From: Sphingobacterium sp. CZ-2
Lineage (GTDB): Bacteria; Bacteroidota; Bacteroidia; Sphingobacteriales; Sphingobacteriaceae
Reading direction: 5' to 3'
DNA: 64,000 bases
Assembly (NCBI RefSeq): GCF_004526235.1
Contig: NZ_CP038159.1
Coordinates: 62,001-126,000, forward strand
The notes under the pieces were generated by a model that saw nothing but the letters and a program-made list of their open reading frames with translations, did not search any database and was not told the origin of the DNA. Numbering within the stretch: the first letter of the stretch is position 1; each line of letters opens with the position of its first letter. Below, piece by piece: positions 43,655 to 51,449 of the stretch. A program made the position numbers and the translations under genes.

Positions 43655-44785
43655 TTACAATTCAGGCATTACATGCTTTAGCTCATCCGCATTATGAACA
43701 CCTAATCCACGCAGGTATTTAAGCGTTACAATCATATCTGAATGTCCTAATAGCTGTTGGAGTATATGAAGGTCTTTAGTTTTCTTATAAACATTTACAG
43801 AAGCTGTATGGCGAAATGAGTAGATCGTTTGGTTCTTCTCGATAATGCCTTCTTTCTCCATTAGTTTGAACATACGTTTCCATGCTGTACTAAAGTAGTT
43901 CAAATTGTACGGCGAGGTTTCCTCACTAAATAGATTGTCCTCAGGAGCCAACCCCTCCAACTTGCACAATAATATTTCTCTTACGTAATTAGGGATGGGA
44001 ACAATTCTTATCTTTTTCCCCTTGTTTTCATGACCTGCGAGGTGAATCTCCCTAATATCATTTTTAAAGTGATTTCGCTTTAATAAACGTATTTCATTAT
44101 GTGGTCGGAGAAGACAACCATAGCTCATTAGGCAACATAAATGTAAATTTGGATGATGCTGTTTTAAGAAAGCTAGCACATCGGATCGTTGTTGCTCTGT
44201 ATATACCTTATGAAGTTTGGGGGTTGCTTTACGTTTATCTGTATTTGTGACGATAGAGGTATTAAATTCCTCAAGCTTGCCGATTTCCGAAAATATCGTC
44301 TTTATATGTCTTCTAGCAGTCATATAATATGAAGCACTAGAATTAAAACGGTTCATAAACTCTTGAACACGTGATCGACTTAAATGGCTTATATCGTCGT
44401 TCAATTCGCTTTCGGTTAAGTAAGCCTTTAGCTTTTTGGCATAACCTTCTAATTCCTCCACATATCGGTTTGATAGGTTTGACTGTTTTTTATTTGATAT
44501 AGCTCTATCTAAAAGATCTCTTAATATCGACTTGGTCTCCTCAACTGAATCTTTGGAGCTGGGATATGTACCGATCTCAATAGACTTCTTAAATTGAAAT
44601 TCAAGCTCAGTTAAAATTTGGTGCTTCTCTTTTAAGGATTTTGCTGAACTTGGTTTTAGAGATAATCCTAAGCTCTTACCATTGTACTCTTTGAACCTCT
44701 CTCCATTCACTTTAATTAGCAAATAGGAACGGTGTTTCAGTTCTTTGGTGGTAACGATTTTTACTTCGTAATCTAATCTTGTCAT
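43655..44785 (-). CDS. Tyrosine recombinase/integrase of the tRNA-Lys island
   Basis: 376 aa. Residues ~1-85 are the arm-binding N-terminal domain, ~100-180 the SAM-like core-binding domain, and ~195-376 the catalytic domain. Visible catalytic residues are R227 (LLRPHNE), the K-strand near 255-258 (KGKK), R325-H326 in SFRHTAS, H348 in LLGHSD and Y357. The histidine normally three residues before the second arginine (HxxR) is a tyrosine here (YSFR). It sits 77 bp from attR and reads inward, the standard layout for tRNA-targeting islands. It should catalyse integration and excision at the 46-bp repeat. Confidence 0.93.
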   Translation of the reverse strand: MTRLDYEVKIVTTKELKHRSYLLIKVNGERFKEYNGKSLGLSLKPSSAKSLKEKHQILTELEFQFKKSIEIGTYPSSKDSVEETKSILRDLLDRAISNKKQSNLSNRYVEELEGYAKKLKAYLTESELNDDISHLSRSRVQEFMNRFNSSASYYMTARRHIKTIFSEIGKLEEFNTSIVTNTDKRKATPKLHKVYTEQQRSDVLAFLKQHHPNLHLCCLMSYGCLLRPHNEIRLLKRNHFKNDIREIHLAGHENKGKKIRIVPIPNYVREILLCKLEGLAPEDNLFSEETSPYNLNYFSTAWKRMFKLMEKEGIIEKNQTIYSFRHTASVNVYKKTKDLHILQQLLGHSDMIVTLKYLRGLGVHNADELKHVMPEL

Positions 44786-44804
44786 TTGGCGCAGATTTGG
44801 CGCA
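44785..44804 (+). repeat. Paired TTTGGCGCA repeats, candidate integrase arm sites (right end)
   Basis: TTTGGCGCA at 44785-44793 and 44796-44804, an 11-bp period matching the left pair at 34069-34088 exactly. The pair overlaps the integrase start codon region, so integrase binding here could also repress its own gene. Confidence 0.6.
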
Positions 44805-44840
44805 AAATGTTTTAAATGTTGTTAAGTGGTTGTAAATGAG

Positions 44841-44860
44841 TGTCAATTTGGCAATTGACA
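44841..44860. repeat. Perfect inverted repeat touching attR
   Basis: TGTCAATT-TGGC-AATTGACA, two perfect 8-bp arms around 4 bases, ending 2 bp before the 46-bp repeat and upstream of the integrase gene. A candidate excisionase or repressor site. Confidence 0.5.
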
Positions 44861-44861
44861 A

Positions 44862-44907
44862 AGACTCTTAATCTGTGGGTCCTGAGTTCGAGCCTCAGCG
44901 GGGTCAC
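44862..44907 (+). repeat. attR: 46-bp direct repeat of the tRNA-Lys 3' part
   Basis: Identical to 33855-33900. It has no 5' half, so it is not a tRNA gene; it marks the right end of the island and the original chromosomal tRNA 3' end. Confidence 0.93.
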
Positions 44908-44912
44908 CTCTT

Positions 44913-44949
44913 GGGACAAGTCTTAAACAAAAAGATTTGTCCCTTTTTT
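44913..44949 (+). terminator. Original tRNA-Lys terminator, displaced by the island
   Basis: GGGACAAGTCTT (44913-44924) pairs with AAGATTTGTCCC (44932-44943) around a 7-nt loop, followed by TTTTTT. It starts 6 bp after attR. Confidence 0.8.
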
Positions 44950-45711
44950 ATTTCCTTATAATTTACTGGTATTCTGATAGATATGCGTTGACTTGAAAAT
45001 TATCTTCGGGGTTCGATGTTGTGTCTCAATAAAATCACCAAAATTTAGGGAACATCGAACCCACTTTAGTTCACTTTACTGTAACACCATTGTTTTTCAG
45101 TATTTTATACTATTTCAGTAAAAGTAGGTATGCTATTCGTTTCATTTTCACGGGCAAAGGTGAATCAGTGTTTTTACGCTTTACAAGGTCAAGCCTTCAG
45201 TTTGCTGAGAAATCCCATCCGCTTTTGGCGGATCGTATTTTTCAGTCAAAACCTTGTATCAGCTAAACACTGACCTTTTTAGCCCTTGAAACGAAACAGA
45301 GCATACTCCGACCTTTGAACGAATAAATGGTAGTGATCGAGAAACAAAACAGCACCTCCTCTCATTACCTAATAAATCAAAAGAAGTTGTCAGACTGATA
45401 TATTGAAAGCCGTTATGCCTGCCTACAAACTTGCTATCTATCAAGGCAGTCGTATGGCTTGAACGCAAGCAGGCTCGGCTGATAGCCGTTTAAGAACTCA
45501 GAAACTTTCTGTTCGCCTAAACACAGCAAGTTATGTTTTGAGCTGCTCAAAATAAATTCCACACCTCAAAAATGTCCACCTGAACATAGCAAGTTGTGTT
45601 TTGAGGCACTCGAAACTCATTCTGTGCCTCAGAACTACTTGCCCTTGCAGGTGATATTAACATCCTCCGAAGTCGGTCGCATAACTATTTTAGAACCTAT
45701 TAAATTGAACC
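44950..45711. other. Gene-free stretch with inverted and direct repeats, likely conjugative-element debris
   Basis: No supportable gene. A 12-bp perfect inverted repeat GGGTTCGATGTT/AACATCGAACCC lies at 45009-45020 and 45051-45062. Two 28-nt imperfect direct copies (4 mismatches, 63-bp period) lie at 45515-45542 and 45578-45605, sharing AGCAAGTT and TGTTTTGAG. A leftward open frame of 69 codons near 45259-45468 has no protein-like features. The stretch adjoins an rteC relic. Confidence 0.5.
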
Positions 45712-46540
45712 TTACTTTTCGTCCAATTCGTCCATTTTTTTGATAAGCGTTTCCCGAAGCGCATCAAGGAATTTTGTTCGATTCATCTTTCGGTTTCTCA
45801 ACTCCAAATAGGTCTGATAGAAATTGCCCAAGTCAACGCCAAAGGCACTTTCAAAGTATTGGGCAACTTCCCTTATATCATTGTTCCCGTTGTCAAACAC
45901 GTTTTGATAATGCAGGGCATAAATCAGTTCTATCAATGCCACTTTGCTACCTGTCCATTTCAGCTTCTTTTGAGCTTTCGATTTGTCTTTTTGGAATTTG
46001 TTATACAACTGGTCTTCGATGTAAACCTGTATCAAATCATTGGCCATTATCTTGGCGACCTTGTAATCATGTGAGGTGGAAAAGGTTTGGTCACACTGGA
46101 AATAATAAGTGTCCAACCACAGCTTTATATCATGGTTGCCCCGTAAAAACATTTTTTCGTCAAGGAACGAGTTATTGCTCCGGTAATACTTATAAAAATC
46201 GAGATTATTGTCTAAGAATCTTTTTAGCTTTTTCAGTTCTTTGTTGAGGTATTTCCTTATATGTTTTGCGCCATACGGCTTTTTTTGTCTCGATTTTGTA
46301 AATGGCATTGTAGTAGATGAGTTTAGCTACAATGGCAGGTTTCTGATATTTGAAAAAGCGGATTTCTTCATCAGTATTCTTAAACCCTCTTTTCAGGACA
46401 TACCCTTTCATTTCGGACAGGCATTCAAGAATCTGGTGTATAACGGTTTCTATCCGTTGTATGGAACAATCGGCTTCAATTTCGAAGTCATTGATGACTG
46501 TTTCCAGTTTGTGTAACTTATCATTGTAAAATTTATCCAT
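45712..46540 (-). pseudogene. rteC: RteC-family protein of conjugative transposons, frameshifted
   Basis: Two overlapping frames together make one RteC. The N-terminal part (start 46540, MDKFYNDKLHKLETVINDFE) runs through EIRFFKYQKPAIVAKLIYYN. The C-terminal part carries LDFYKYYRSNNSFLDEK, HDYKVAKIMANDLIQVYIED and WTGSKVALIELIYALHYQN, stopping at 45712. The break lies in a seven-T run (46280-46286 on the plus strand); removing one base restores IETKKPYGAKHIRKYLNKEL. RteC controls excision of CTnDOT-like elements. It is an inactivated relic or a sequencing error; the required shift is not the -1 type of programmed frameshifting. Confidence 0.85.
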
Positions 46541-46787
46541 TTACTCGCATTTATTCTCCTATTGAGTTCCGACTGGAGCGTGCCGATCCGCTCTTACGTT
46601 AGTATTTGTTAACCCATTAGCATAATTTTAGACGGTTCCCTATTGGTTGGAGAATAATTGTTTAGAATGCAGAAATAAGGCATTAAAAAAATTATTCTTC
46701 AAGATGATTTAAGATGAAGGTGTCTAATAAAGCACCTTCTTCTGTTTTATAGCTTTCTGGAGCTCCATTATAATTTCATGAGCAATA

Positions 46788-48368
46788 TTAGGCTGCAAGT
46801 CGATGTTTTGTACTTTTCAGCATGTTGATGGCTTGATTTATCGCAAATAGGGAGTTTTTGCCACCTGGTTTACCGATAAAAGCTTTGTCTTTCCACTTTT
46901 TTGCCCATTTTCTGAGGTTATGGGCAATGGCCATCAAACCGAATTCCACAGCGACTTTATCCAGTCCTTTCATTGTGAACCGGGTAAACCTGTTGTTGCT
47001 TTTCATCTGACCAAATACAGCTTCCACTTCTATGGGTCGCTTGCTCCGATGGTACATTCCCTCTTCCGACAGCAGTCTTTCCCGGGCTTTATCCTTGAGC
47101 TTATTGAGCCTGTGGTTCACTTCAATGAGCCGATCGCCTTTAGCTTTATGGCACCCACTGCGCATCGGGCAGCCCTCACATCGCCGAGCCTGGTAACAGC
47201 TGACCTGGGCAGTGTATCCGTTGGCACTGACTCTGGTTGCATGACCGATAAAGCTGAGCTTCTGTCCTGCCGGACACACATAAAAGTCCTCCTGCTGGTT
47301 GTAATATAGGTTCTGTACCGAAAAAGGATCCTGTTTATCCTTGCGCTTTTGTTCCATATGGAAGTAATTGTACTTCACAAAAGCGGTTATACCCTGTCCT
47401 TCCATCAGCTCGTAGTTCTGCTCGCTACCATATCCGGCATCTGCGACGATGGATTCACTCTGTTTTCCGTAATGGGACTCAAAGCCTTCCAGGTGTTCGG
47501 GCAGGGTTGTGGTATCTGCGGCCGTTTGATGGATGCTATAATGGGTGATGAACTGCTCTTCGGTGCTGATCTGGGTATTGTAGGCCGGTTTAAGCTGGCC
47601 ATTTTTCATGTGGTCCTCTTTCATCCGCATAAACACGGCATCGGTATCGGTCTTGCTATAACTATTGCGATCTCCCAGTACTTCCAGTTGCTCCTCATAT
47701 TTCTCCAGTCGGGGCAGATAGTCGTCTTCAAGCTTCCTCAGCTGCCTATCGGTGACCTGCTGATCCCCTAATGAAGATTGGTCCCGGCTGATCTGTGCAT
47801 CGATATCCGAAAGGACCGAAGCGATGTTCGCCTCCAGCTTTATCTTGTTCTTCTCGATCGATTTCTTCCAAACGAAGGTATAACGACCGGCGGCCGATTC
47901 GATCTTGGTACCATCTACATACTGGACTTTCAGGCTGACATACTCCATATCATGCAGCATCCGAACGATACTGGCAAACAGCTCCTGTATCTGTCCCTTA
48001 AGACGCTTTCCCCTGAAATAATTGATCGTACGGTAATCCGGTGTACTGTTGCCCGAAAGCCACATGAAATGGATGTTCTCGTGCAGGGCGCGCTCGATCT
48101 TGCGGCAAGAATAGATATTGCTCAGATACGCGTAGAACAGTACCTTAATGAGCATCCTGGGATGGAAACTGGTCGTTCCCCCTCCTTTATACTGACGGAT
48201 GATATGTTCCAGATCCAACTGGTCAACAACCTGACTCACCAACCGAACAGGATGGTTCAAGGGGATACGGTCTAAAATATTCTCAGGAAAAAGACTCGGA
48301 CTATTGGATGGAAGCGCTTTGAATTGTATGTTTGCCATATTGTTTTTTGGTTGCACCTTAAGATACAA
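46788..48368 (-). CDS. IS1182-family transposase
   Basis: 526 aa, full length for the family. The N-terminal part (FHPRMLIKVLFYAYLSNIYS, RKIERALHENIHFMWLSGNS) is the DUF772-type domain. The DDE core follows, with VQYVDGTKIES (first Asp) and SIVADAGYGSEQNYEL (second Asp). A cysteine-rich segment (CYQARRCEGCPMRSGCHKAK) lies before the C-terminal RKRPIEVEAVFGQMK-like region (SKRPIEVEAVFGQMKSNNRF, final Glu). It appears intact. It sits in conjugative-element debris beside rteC. Confidence 0.93.
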   Translation of the reverse strand: MYLKVQPKNNMANIQFKALPSNSPSLFPENILDRIPLNHPVRLVSQVVDQLDLEHIIRQYKGGGTTSFHPRMLIKVLFYAYLSNIYSCRKIERALHENIHFMWLSGNSTPDYRTINYFRGKRLKGQIQELFASIVRMLHDMEYVSLKVQYVDGTKIESAAGRYTFVWKKSIEKNKIKLEANIASVLSDIDAQISRDQSSLGDQQVTDRQLRKLEDDYLPRLEKYEEQLEVLGDRNSYSKTDTDAVFMRMKEDHMKNGQLKPAYNTQISTEEQFITHYSIHQTAADTTTLPEHLEGFESHYGKQSESIVADAGYGSEQNYELMEGQGITAFVKYNYFHMEQKRKDKQDPFSVQNLYYNQQEDFYVCPAGQKLSFIGHATRVSANGYTAQVSCYQARRCEGCPMRSGCHKAKGDRLIEVNHRLNKLKDKARERLLSEEGMYHRSKRPIEVEAVFGQMKSNNRFTRFTMKGLDKVAVEFGLMAIAHNLRKWAKKWKDKAFIGKPGGKNSLFAINQAINMLKSTKHRLAA

Positions 48369-48392
48369 AATCTTGAGGACAAAAAACAGAAA

Positions 48393-48420
48393 AACCCCGC
48401 CATTTTTTAATGACGGGGTT
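48393..48420 (-). terminator. Terminator just inside the right end of the insertion sequence
   Basis: AACCCCG (48393-48399) pairs with CGGGGTT (48414-48420), with further inner pairing. On the minus strand the stem is followed by TTTTTC. It would stop transcription coming from the azoreductase region into the transposase. Confidence 0.75.
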
Positions 48421-48461
48421 CTCTTTTAAGAGACCTTTTTAGACAGCCTCATCACTGAAAA

Positions 48462-48818
48462 CTACTTCACATGGATTGTAGGTGTGTTATTTATTATTTT
48501 CCAATGCTCATTATCACGAATACATATTATCAATGAATGAAAGATAAGATACTCACTTTCCAAGGTCACGTGTGCAATGGCCATATGGTCTGATTGCTTT
48601 ATGCTGTTTATCACCAGGCTCCTTGGGCTTCCGCCGAATCGCTTGGTACGGATGAGTTCGATATAGTCAGATTTCGAGAATACAAAAATCCCGTTCTCAT
48701 CGAAAAACCCGTCCTGTATATTCTGAAAGCCGGGATGTAAGATCCTTTCCAATGCTGCTACATCACGATTGTCGCCAGCTTTTACAAATGCTTCGATTGC
48801 TTTTTCTGCCTGTTCCAT
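48462..48818 (-). CDS. NTF2-like / lumazine-binding-type small protein
   Basis: 118 aa, one cone-shaped SnoaL/NTF2-like fold (DUF4440/Lumazine_bd_2 type): an initial helix AEKAIEAFVKAGDNRDVAAL, then HPGFQNI, and a beta sheet ending CIRDNEHWKIINNTP. No catalytic residue is certain. It follows the azoreductase gene by 2 bp, so the two are cotranscribed. Members bind or isomerise small hydrophobic molecules; the role here is unknown. Its stop lies only 12 bp from the insertion sequence end, so the insertion may have separated it from downstream partners. Confidence 0.75.
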   Translation of the reverse strand: MEQAEKAIEAFVKAGDNRDVAALERILHPGFQNIQDGFFDENGIFVFSKSDYIELIRTKRFGGSPRSLVINSIKQSDHMAIAHVTLESEYLIFHSLIICIRDNEHWKIINNTPTIHVK

Positions 48819-48820
48819 TT

Positions 48821-49405
48821 TTATTTGTTTAAGATGTTCGTAAATAATTCTTTTTGATGGTTTAGTTGTTGTTTGACAGATTCTTTATCATCCGTTCCGT
48901 CCAATGAATAATAGTAAATTTCCCTAATGCCAATAAAGTTCAATATCTGCTGCAGATGCATTTCCACTAGATTGGGCAAAGCTGAATCCAGTTCCCCCAT
49001 AGCGGAGAGAACGTATGCTTTTTTATTCTGAAGCAATCCGATTGCTTTGTCCTCATCGTATCTGAAAGTTTTACCCGTGCGCAGCACCAGGTCGAAATAC
49101 GCTTTCAGCGAGGAGGGAATACCAAAATTATACATAGGCACTGTGATAAGGATTTCATCACACCCGAATAGTTCTGCTATTAGCTGGTCGGACAGTTTCA
49201 GGTGGCCCGAAGTATCCCCGGCAGTATAAAATGCCTCCAATACTTCCTGCTCAAGATGAGGAATGTGGGAGGTGCCTACTTCCCGTATACTGATGCTCCC
49301 TTCCGGATTCAGTTCTTTCCATGCCCGTACAAAATTGTCTCCCGCATTGCGGGAATAGGAGTTTTTTAAACGTAAGCTACTGTCAATTCTCAATAATGTC
49401 TTCAT
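48821..49405 (-). CDS. azoR: FMN-dependent NADH-azoreductase
   Basis: 194 aa flavodoxin-fold enzyme. The N-terminal phosphate loop region reads RIDSSLRLKNSYSR. The FMN/substrate motif PMYNFGIPSSLKAYFDLVLR (about 109-128) is the hallmark of AzoR, and GKTFRYDE follows. Reduces quinones and azo compounds with NADH by two-electron transfer, protecting against thiol and quinone stress. It is cotranscribed with the NTF2-like gene (2-bp gap) and lies 35 bp after the sigma factor gene, so the three may share a unit. Confidence 0.9.
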   Translation of the reverse strand: MKTLLRIDSSLRLKNSYSRNAGDNFVRAWKELNPEGSISIREVGTSHIPHLEQEVLEAFYTAGDTSGHLKLSDQLIAELFGCDEILITVPMYNFGIPSSLKAYFDLVLRTGKTFRYDEDKAIGLLQNKKAYVLSAMGELDSALPNLVEMHLQQILNFIGIREIYYYSLDGTDDKESVKQQLNHQKELFTNILNK

Positions 49406-49440
49406 CTTTTTTACTCTTTCTATGGAAGACCATTTGAGTA

Positions 49441-50289
49441 CTAAATATGTGACAGCTTGGTAATATTTTTTAGCTTATCCGGGTCTACAATGGAATATAT
49501 TTCCTGGATCAATCCATCTTCACTTAATTGGAGTATATGACAGTTATGGAGCTTTTCATGCTCCCAAAAGCAGGCAGCAGGTTGATGATTGAAAAATTGA
49601 AAGGTAAATGTTTTTCCCATCAGAAAATGCTGCTGTACATAAACCAATAAAGTGGCCGTAGCTGTTTTCCCTATTTCCGAACCGCTCAATACCTGCACCT
49701 TCGTACCTCCGTCGGCACTGAGTTTTATGTCGTCTACCAATAAGTTCTGCAATTCCACGATGTCAGCCTGAGCCAACGCTTTCTGATACCTGCCTACAGT
49801 CTCAAATGAGTGCCCCAAATGTGGGCTATAACTTGAGTATTTACTGTCTTTCAATTGTTTGTTGGCCCTGCTCAATAGCTGACGTGAATTTTCGGTGTTT
49901 ATATCAAGCAGTTCGGCTATCTCAGCATGTGAATAATTGAAGCCCTCTTTCAATATGAAAGCCGCTCTTTCTTTTGGGTTCAGGTACTCGAACAGCACGA
50001 GCATGGTATAGCTTGCCGTTTCGTCCCTAATAAGTTTTGCATCGGCATTATCAAATGAAACAGGTTCGGGGAGCCATTCGCCGAAAACTTCTTTTTTACT
50101 TTGGCGGGTTTTAAAATTTATGGCATGATTAATCGTGCTTTTAATCAGAAAGTTGGATTCGTGGCGGATGCTCGATTTATCCATTGTAATGTATTTTTCC
50201 AGCACATCCTGTACCAGATCTTTCGCATCTTCATAAGAACCGACAATATTATAGGCATAGGTCAATAACTTATTATAATGTTTCTCCAT
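49441..50289 (-). CDS. ECF41-type RNA polymerase sigma factor with SnoaL-like C-terminus
   Basis: 282 aa. Sigma region 2 lies at ~1-65 (LLTYAYNIVGSYEDAKDLVQ, DVLEKYI) and region 4 at ~95-150 (LNPKERAAFILKEGFNYSHA, then ELLDINTENSRQLL). The C-terminal ~120 residues form a SnoaL-like domain. The ECF41 linker signature WLPEP (72-76) is intact, and the DGGGK motif of the C-terminal domain reads DGGTK (193-197). In ECF41 factors the C-terminal domain modulates activity instead of an anti-sigma factor, and genes for carboxymuconolactone-decarboxylase-like or oxidoreductase proteins are nearby. Here azoreductase and an AhpD-like gene fit that pattern. Confidence 0.88.
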   Translation of the reverse strand: MEKHYNKLLTYAYNIVGSYEDAKDLVQDVLEKYITMDKSSIRHESNFLIKSTINHAINFKTRQSKKEVFGEWLPEPVSFDNADAKLIRDETASYTMLVLFEYLNPKERAAFILKEGFNYSHAEIAELLDINTENSRQLLSRANKQLKDSKYSSYSPHLGHSFETVGRYQKALAQADIVELQNLLVDDIKLSADGGTKVQVLSGSEIGKTATATLLVYVQQHFLMGKTFTFQFFNHQPAACFWEHEKLHNCHILQLSEDGLIQEIYSIVDPDKLKNITKLSHI

Positions 50290-50327
50290 CTTTTTATTCT
50301 ATTTTTGATATTAGCAAATTTCAGGCT

Positions 50328-51350
50328 TTATGTTCCTTTATCGGCCAGAACTTCCTGCACCATAATCCTATTAAATTTTTCCGGTTCTACAAAAGCTGCA
50401 TAATGCCCTGAGTTTTCAAACCAGATGAATTGTTTTTGAGGCGCTTTTAGTTTCCTGAAAAATTTATAAGCAAGTGTGGAGGGGGTATTATAGTCACACC
50501 GCCCTGCGATAAAGTAAACGGGGACTTTTACTTCCCGAACCGTTTTAAATAAATCTACCTGCATTACTTCATCCCACATGGCATTCATTGTGAAGGCTTG
50601 TCCCTTAGCTATCAGGCTATCTTTATAATATTGCCTGGCAAAGGAATCCATATTTTTATAGAGCTGGCCAACATTGGTACCTTCACAAAAATCACCATGA
50701 AAGTGCCGGAGCCATTTTCTTGATAAATCCAGGTCTGATAATTCATTTTTTGAGCGGGACGGGTAATGCTTACGGAGTTTTTGCAATTGAGCCATTGCTA
50801 CGCTGTCTTTTTTTAACCTGGCCTGTTGAATTGAATAATTGAGCGAAACCTTTTCATTCAAATACATACTGGTAACCTGTCCCACGCCAATATAAGCCTG
50901 AAATAGCGATGGATAATTTTGAATCAGATGCATGCCCATAATAGAACCAAAAGAATAACCAACCAAATATATTTTCTCTTTCTTAAAACGCTCTTTAAGA
51001 ATATGTATTAAACTTAGCGCATCATCTTCCAGCTGTTCAATAGTGATGCTTCCGGGAGGCAGGGTATCGTTGTAGGATAAACCCGTTCCCCTTTGGTCGT
51101 ATGTAACCACCGTGAAGCGCTGTTCCAGTTCCTTATTGTGTGTTTGCCAAAAATAAAAATCAGAAAACCCAGGGCCACCGTGCAATATGAGCAAAACAGG
51201 GTTCAGGGCATTTTCCCCTTTAATAAATACGCTGTGCCTGACACCATTTAATTCAATACGGTTGTATTCATTGATGGAATTAATTTGGGCTGTACAAAAC
51301 TGCCAGCTGATTGAGGTCATTATCAAGGTTATGAGGAACTTTTCTTTCAT
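50328..51350 (-). CDS. Secreted alpha/beta hydrolase (proline iminopeptidase-like)
   Basis: About 340 aa from the ATG at 51350, giving signal peptide MKEKFLITLIMTSISWQFCT followed by AQ. A longer frame from 51380 adds ten residues and spoils the signal. Hydrolase landmarks: oxyanion-hole HGGPGFSD, nucleophile elbow GYSFGS (Ser), an acid in AGRCDYNTP and the terminal His in NSGHYAAF. This arrangement fits S33 proline iminopeptidases and related ester hydrolases. Probably periplasmic. It precedes the sigma factor gene by 38 bp and may be cotranscribed with it. Confidence 0.85.
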   Translation of the reverse strand: MKEKFLITLIMTSISWQFCTAQINSINEYNRIELNGVRHSVFIKGENALNPVLLILHGGPGFSDFYFWQTHNKELEQRFTVVTYDQRGTGLSYNDTLPPGSITIEQLEDDALSLIHILKERFKKEKIYLVGYSFGSIMGMHLIQNYPSLFQAYIGVGQVTSMYLNEKVSLNYSIQQARLKKDSVAMAQLQKLRKHYPSRSKNELSDLDLSRKWLRHFHGDFCEGTNVGQLYKNMDSFARQYYKDSLIAKGQAFTMNAMWDEVMQVDLFKTVREVKVPVYFIAGRCDYNTPSTLAYKFFRKLKAPQKQFIWFENSGHYAAFVEPEKFNRIMVQEVLADKGT

Positions 51351-51449
51351 CTTATTTAAATACAATGCAAATAGAAGCATAATCGCATCGTCCTGTTTTG
51401 TTAATCTTTACTGTTTTGCCGATTTCCTGTGTCTTATACAGGCTTTTGA

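Larger units (their letters stand above)
33901..44907. mobile_element. 11-kb tRNA-Lys-integrated genomic island
   Basis: Bounded by 46-bp direct repeats, one of which completes a tRNA-Lys gene, with a tyrosine integrase at the opposite end reading inward. The element carries its own terminator directly after attL. Duplicated 9-bp repeats (candidate integrase arm sites) occur near both ends. No relaxase, coupling protein, conjugation or phage structural gene is visible, so it is a non-autonomous or satellite-like integrative element. Cargo: a DUF262-AlbA-like fusion, a RadC/JAB protein, a divergent helicase with two paralogous flanking proteins, and several unknown genes. Most genes read leftward; the DUF262 fusion reads rightward. 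Confidence 0.9.
46716..48450. mobile_element. IS1182-family insertion sequence, about 1.74 kb
   Basis: It encloses a single complete transposase gene. Imperfect terminal inverted repeats are visible: GAAGGTGTCTAATAAAG at the left end (46716-46732) and GAGGCTGTCTAAAAAGG read inward from the right end (48450-48434). I could not identify a target duplication with confidence. A terminator hairpin lies just inside the right end, shielding the transposase from outside transcription. The exact outer bases are estimates. Confidence 0.75.

Noticed and set aside
44862..44907. Second tRNA-Lys gene
   Set aside because: Only the 3' part from the anticodon stem onward is present; there is no acceptor 5' strand or D arm. 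It is the right att copy.
45259..45468. 69-codon minus-strand open frame
   Set aside because: No protein-like composition, no ribosome site and no recognised family; it lies in a repeat-rich non-coding stretch.
46260..46300. Programmed -1 frameshifting in rteC at the A7 run
   Set aside because: A -1 slip leads to the third frame. The frame that continues the protein needs the equivalent of +1, so a simple indel or read error is more likely.
46920..48275. Long plus-strand frames opposite the transposase
   Set aside because: They are antisense shadows of a complete IS1182-family transposase.
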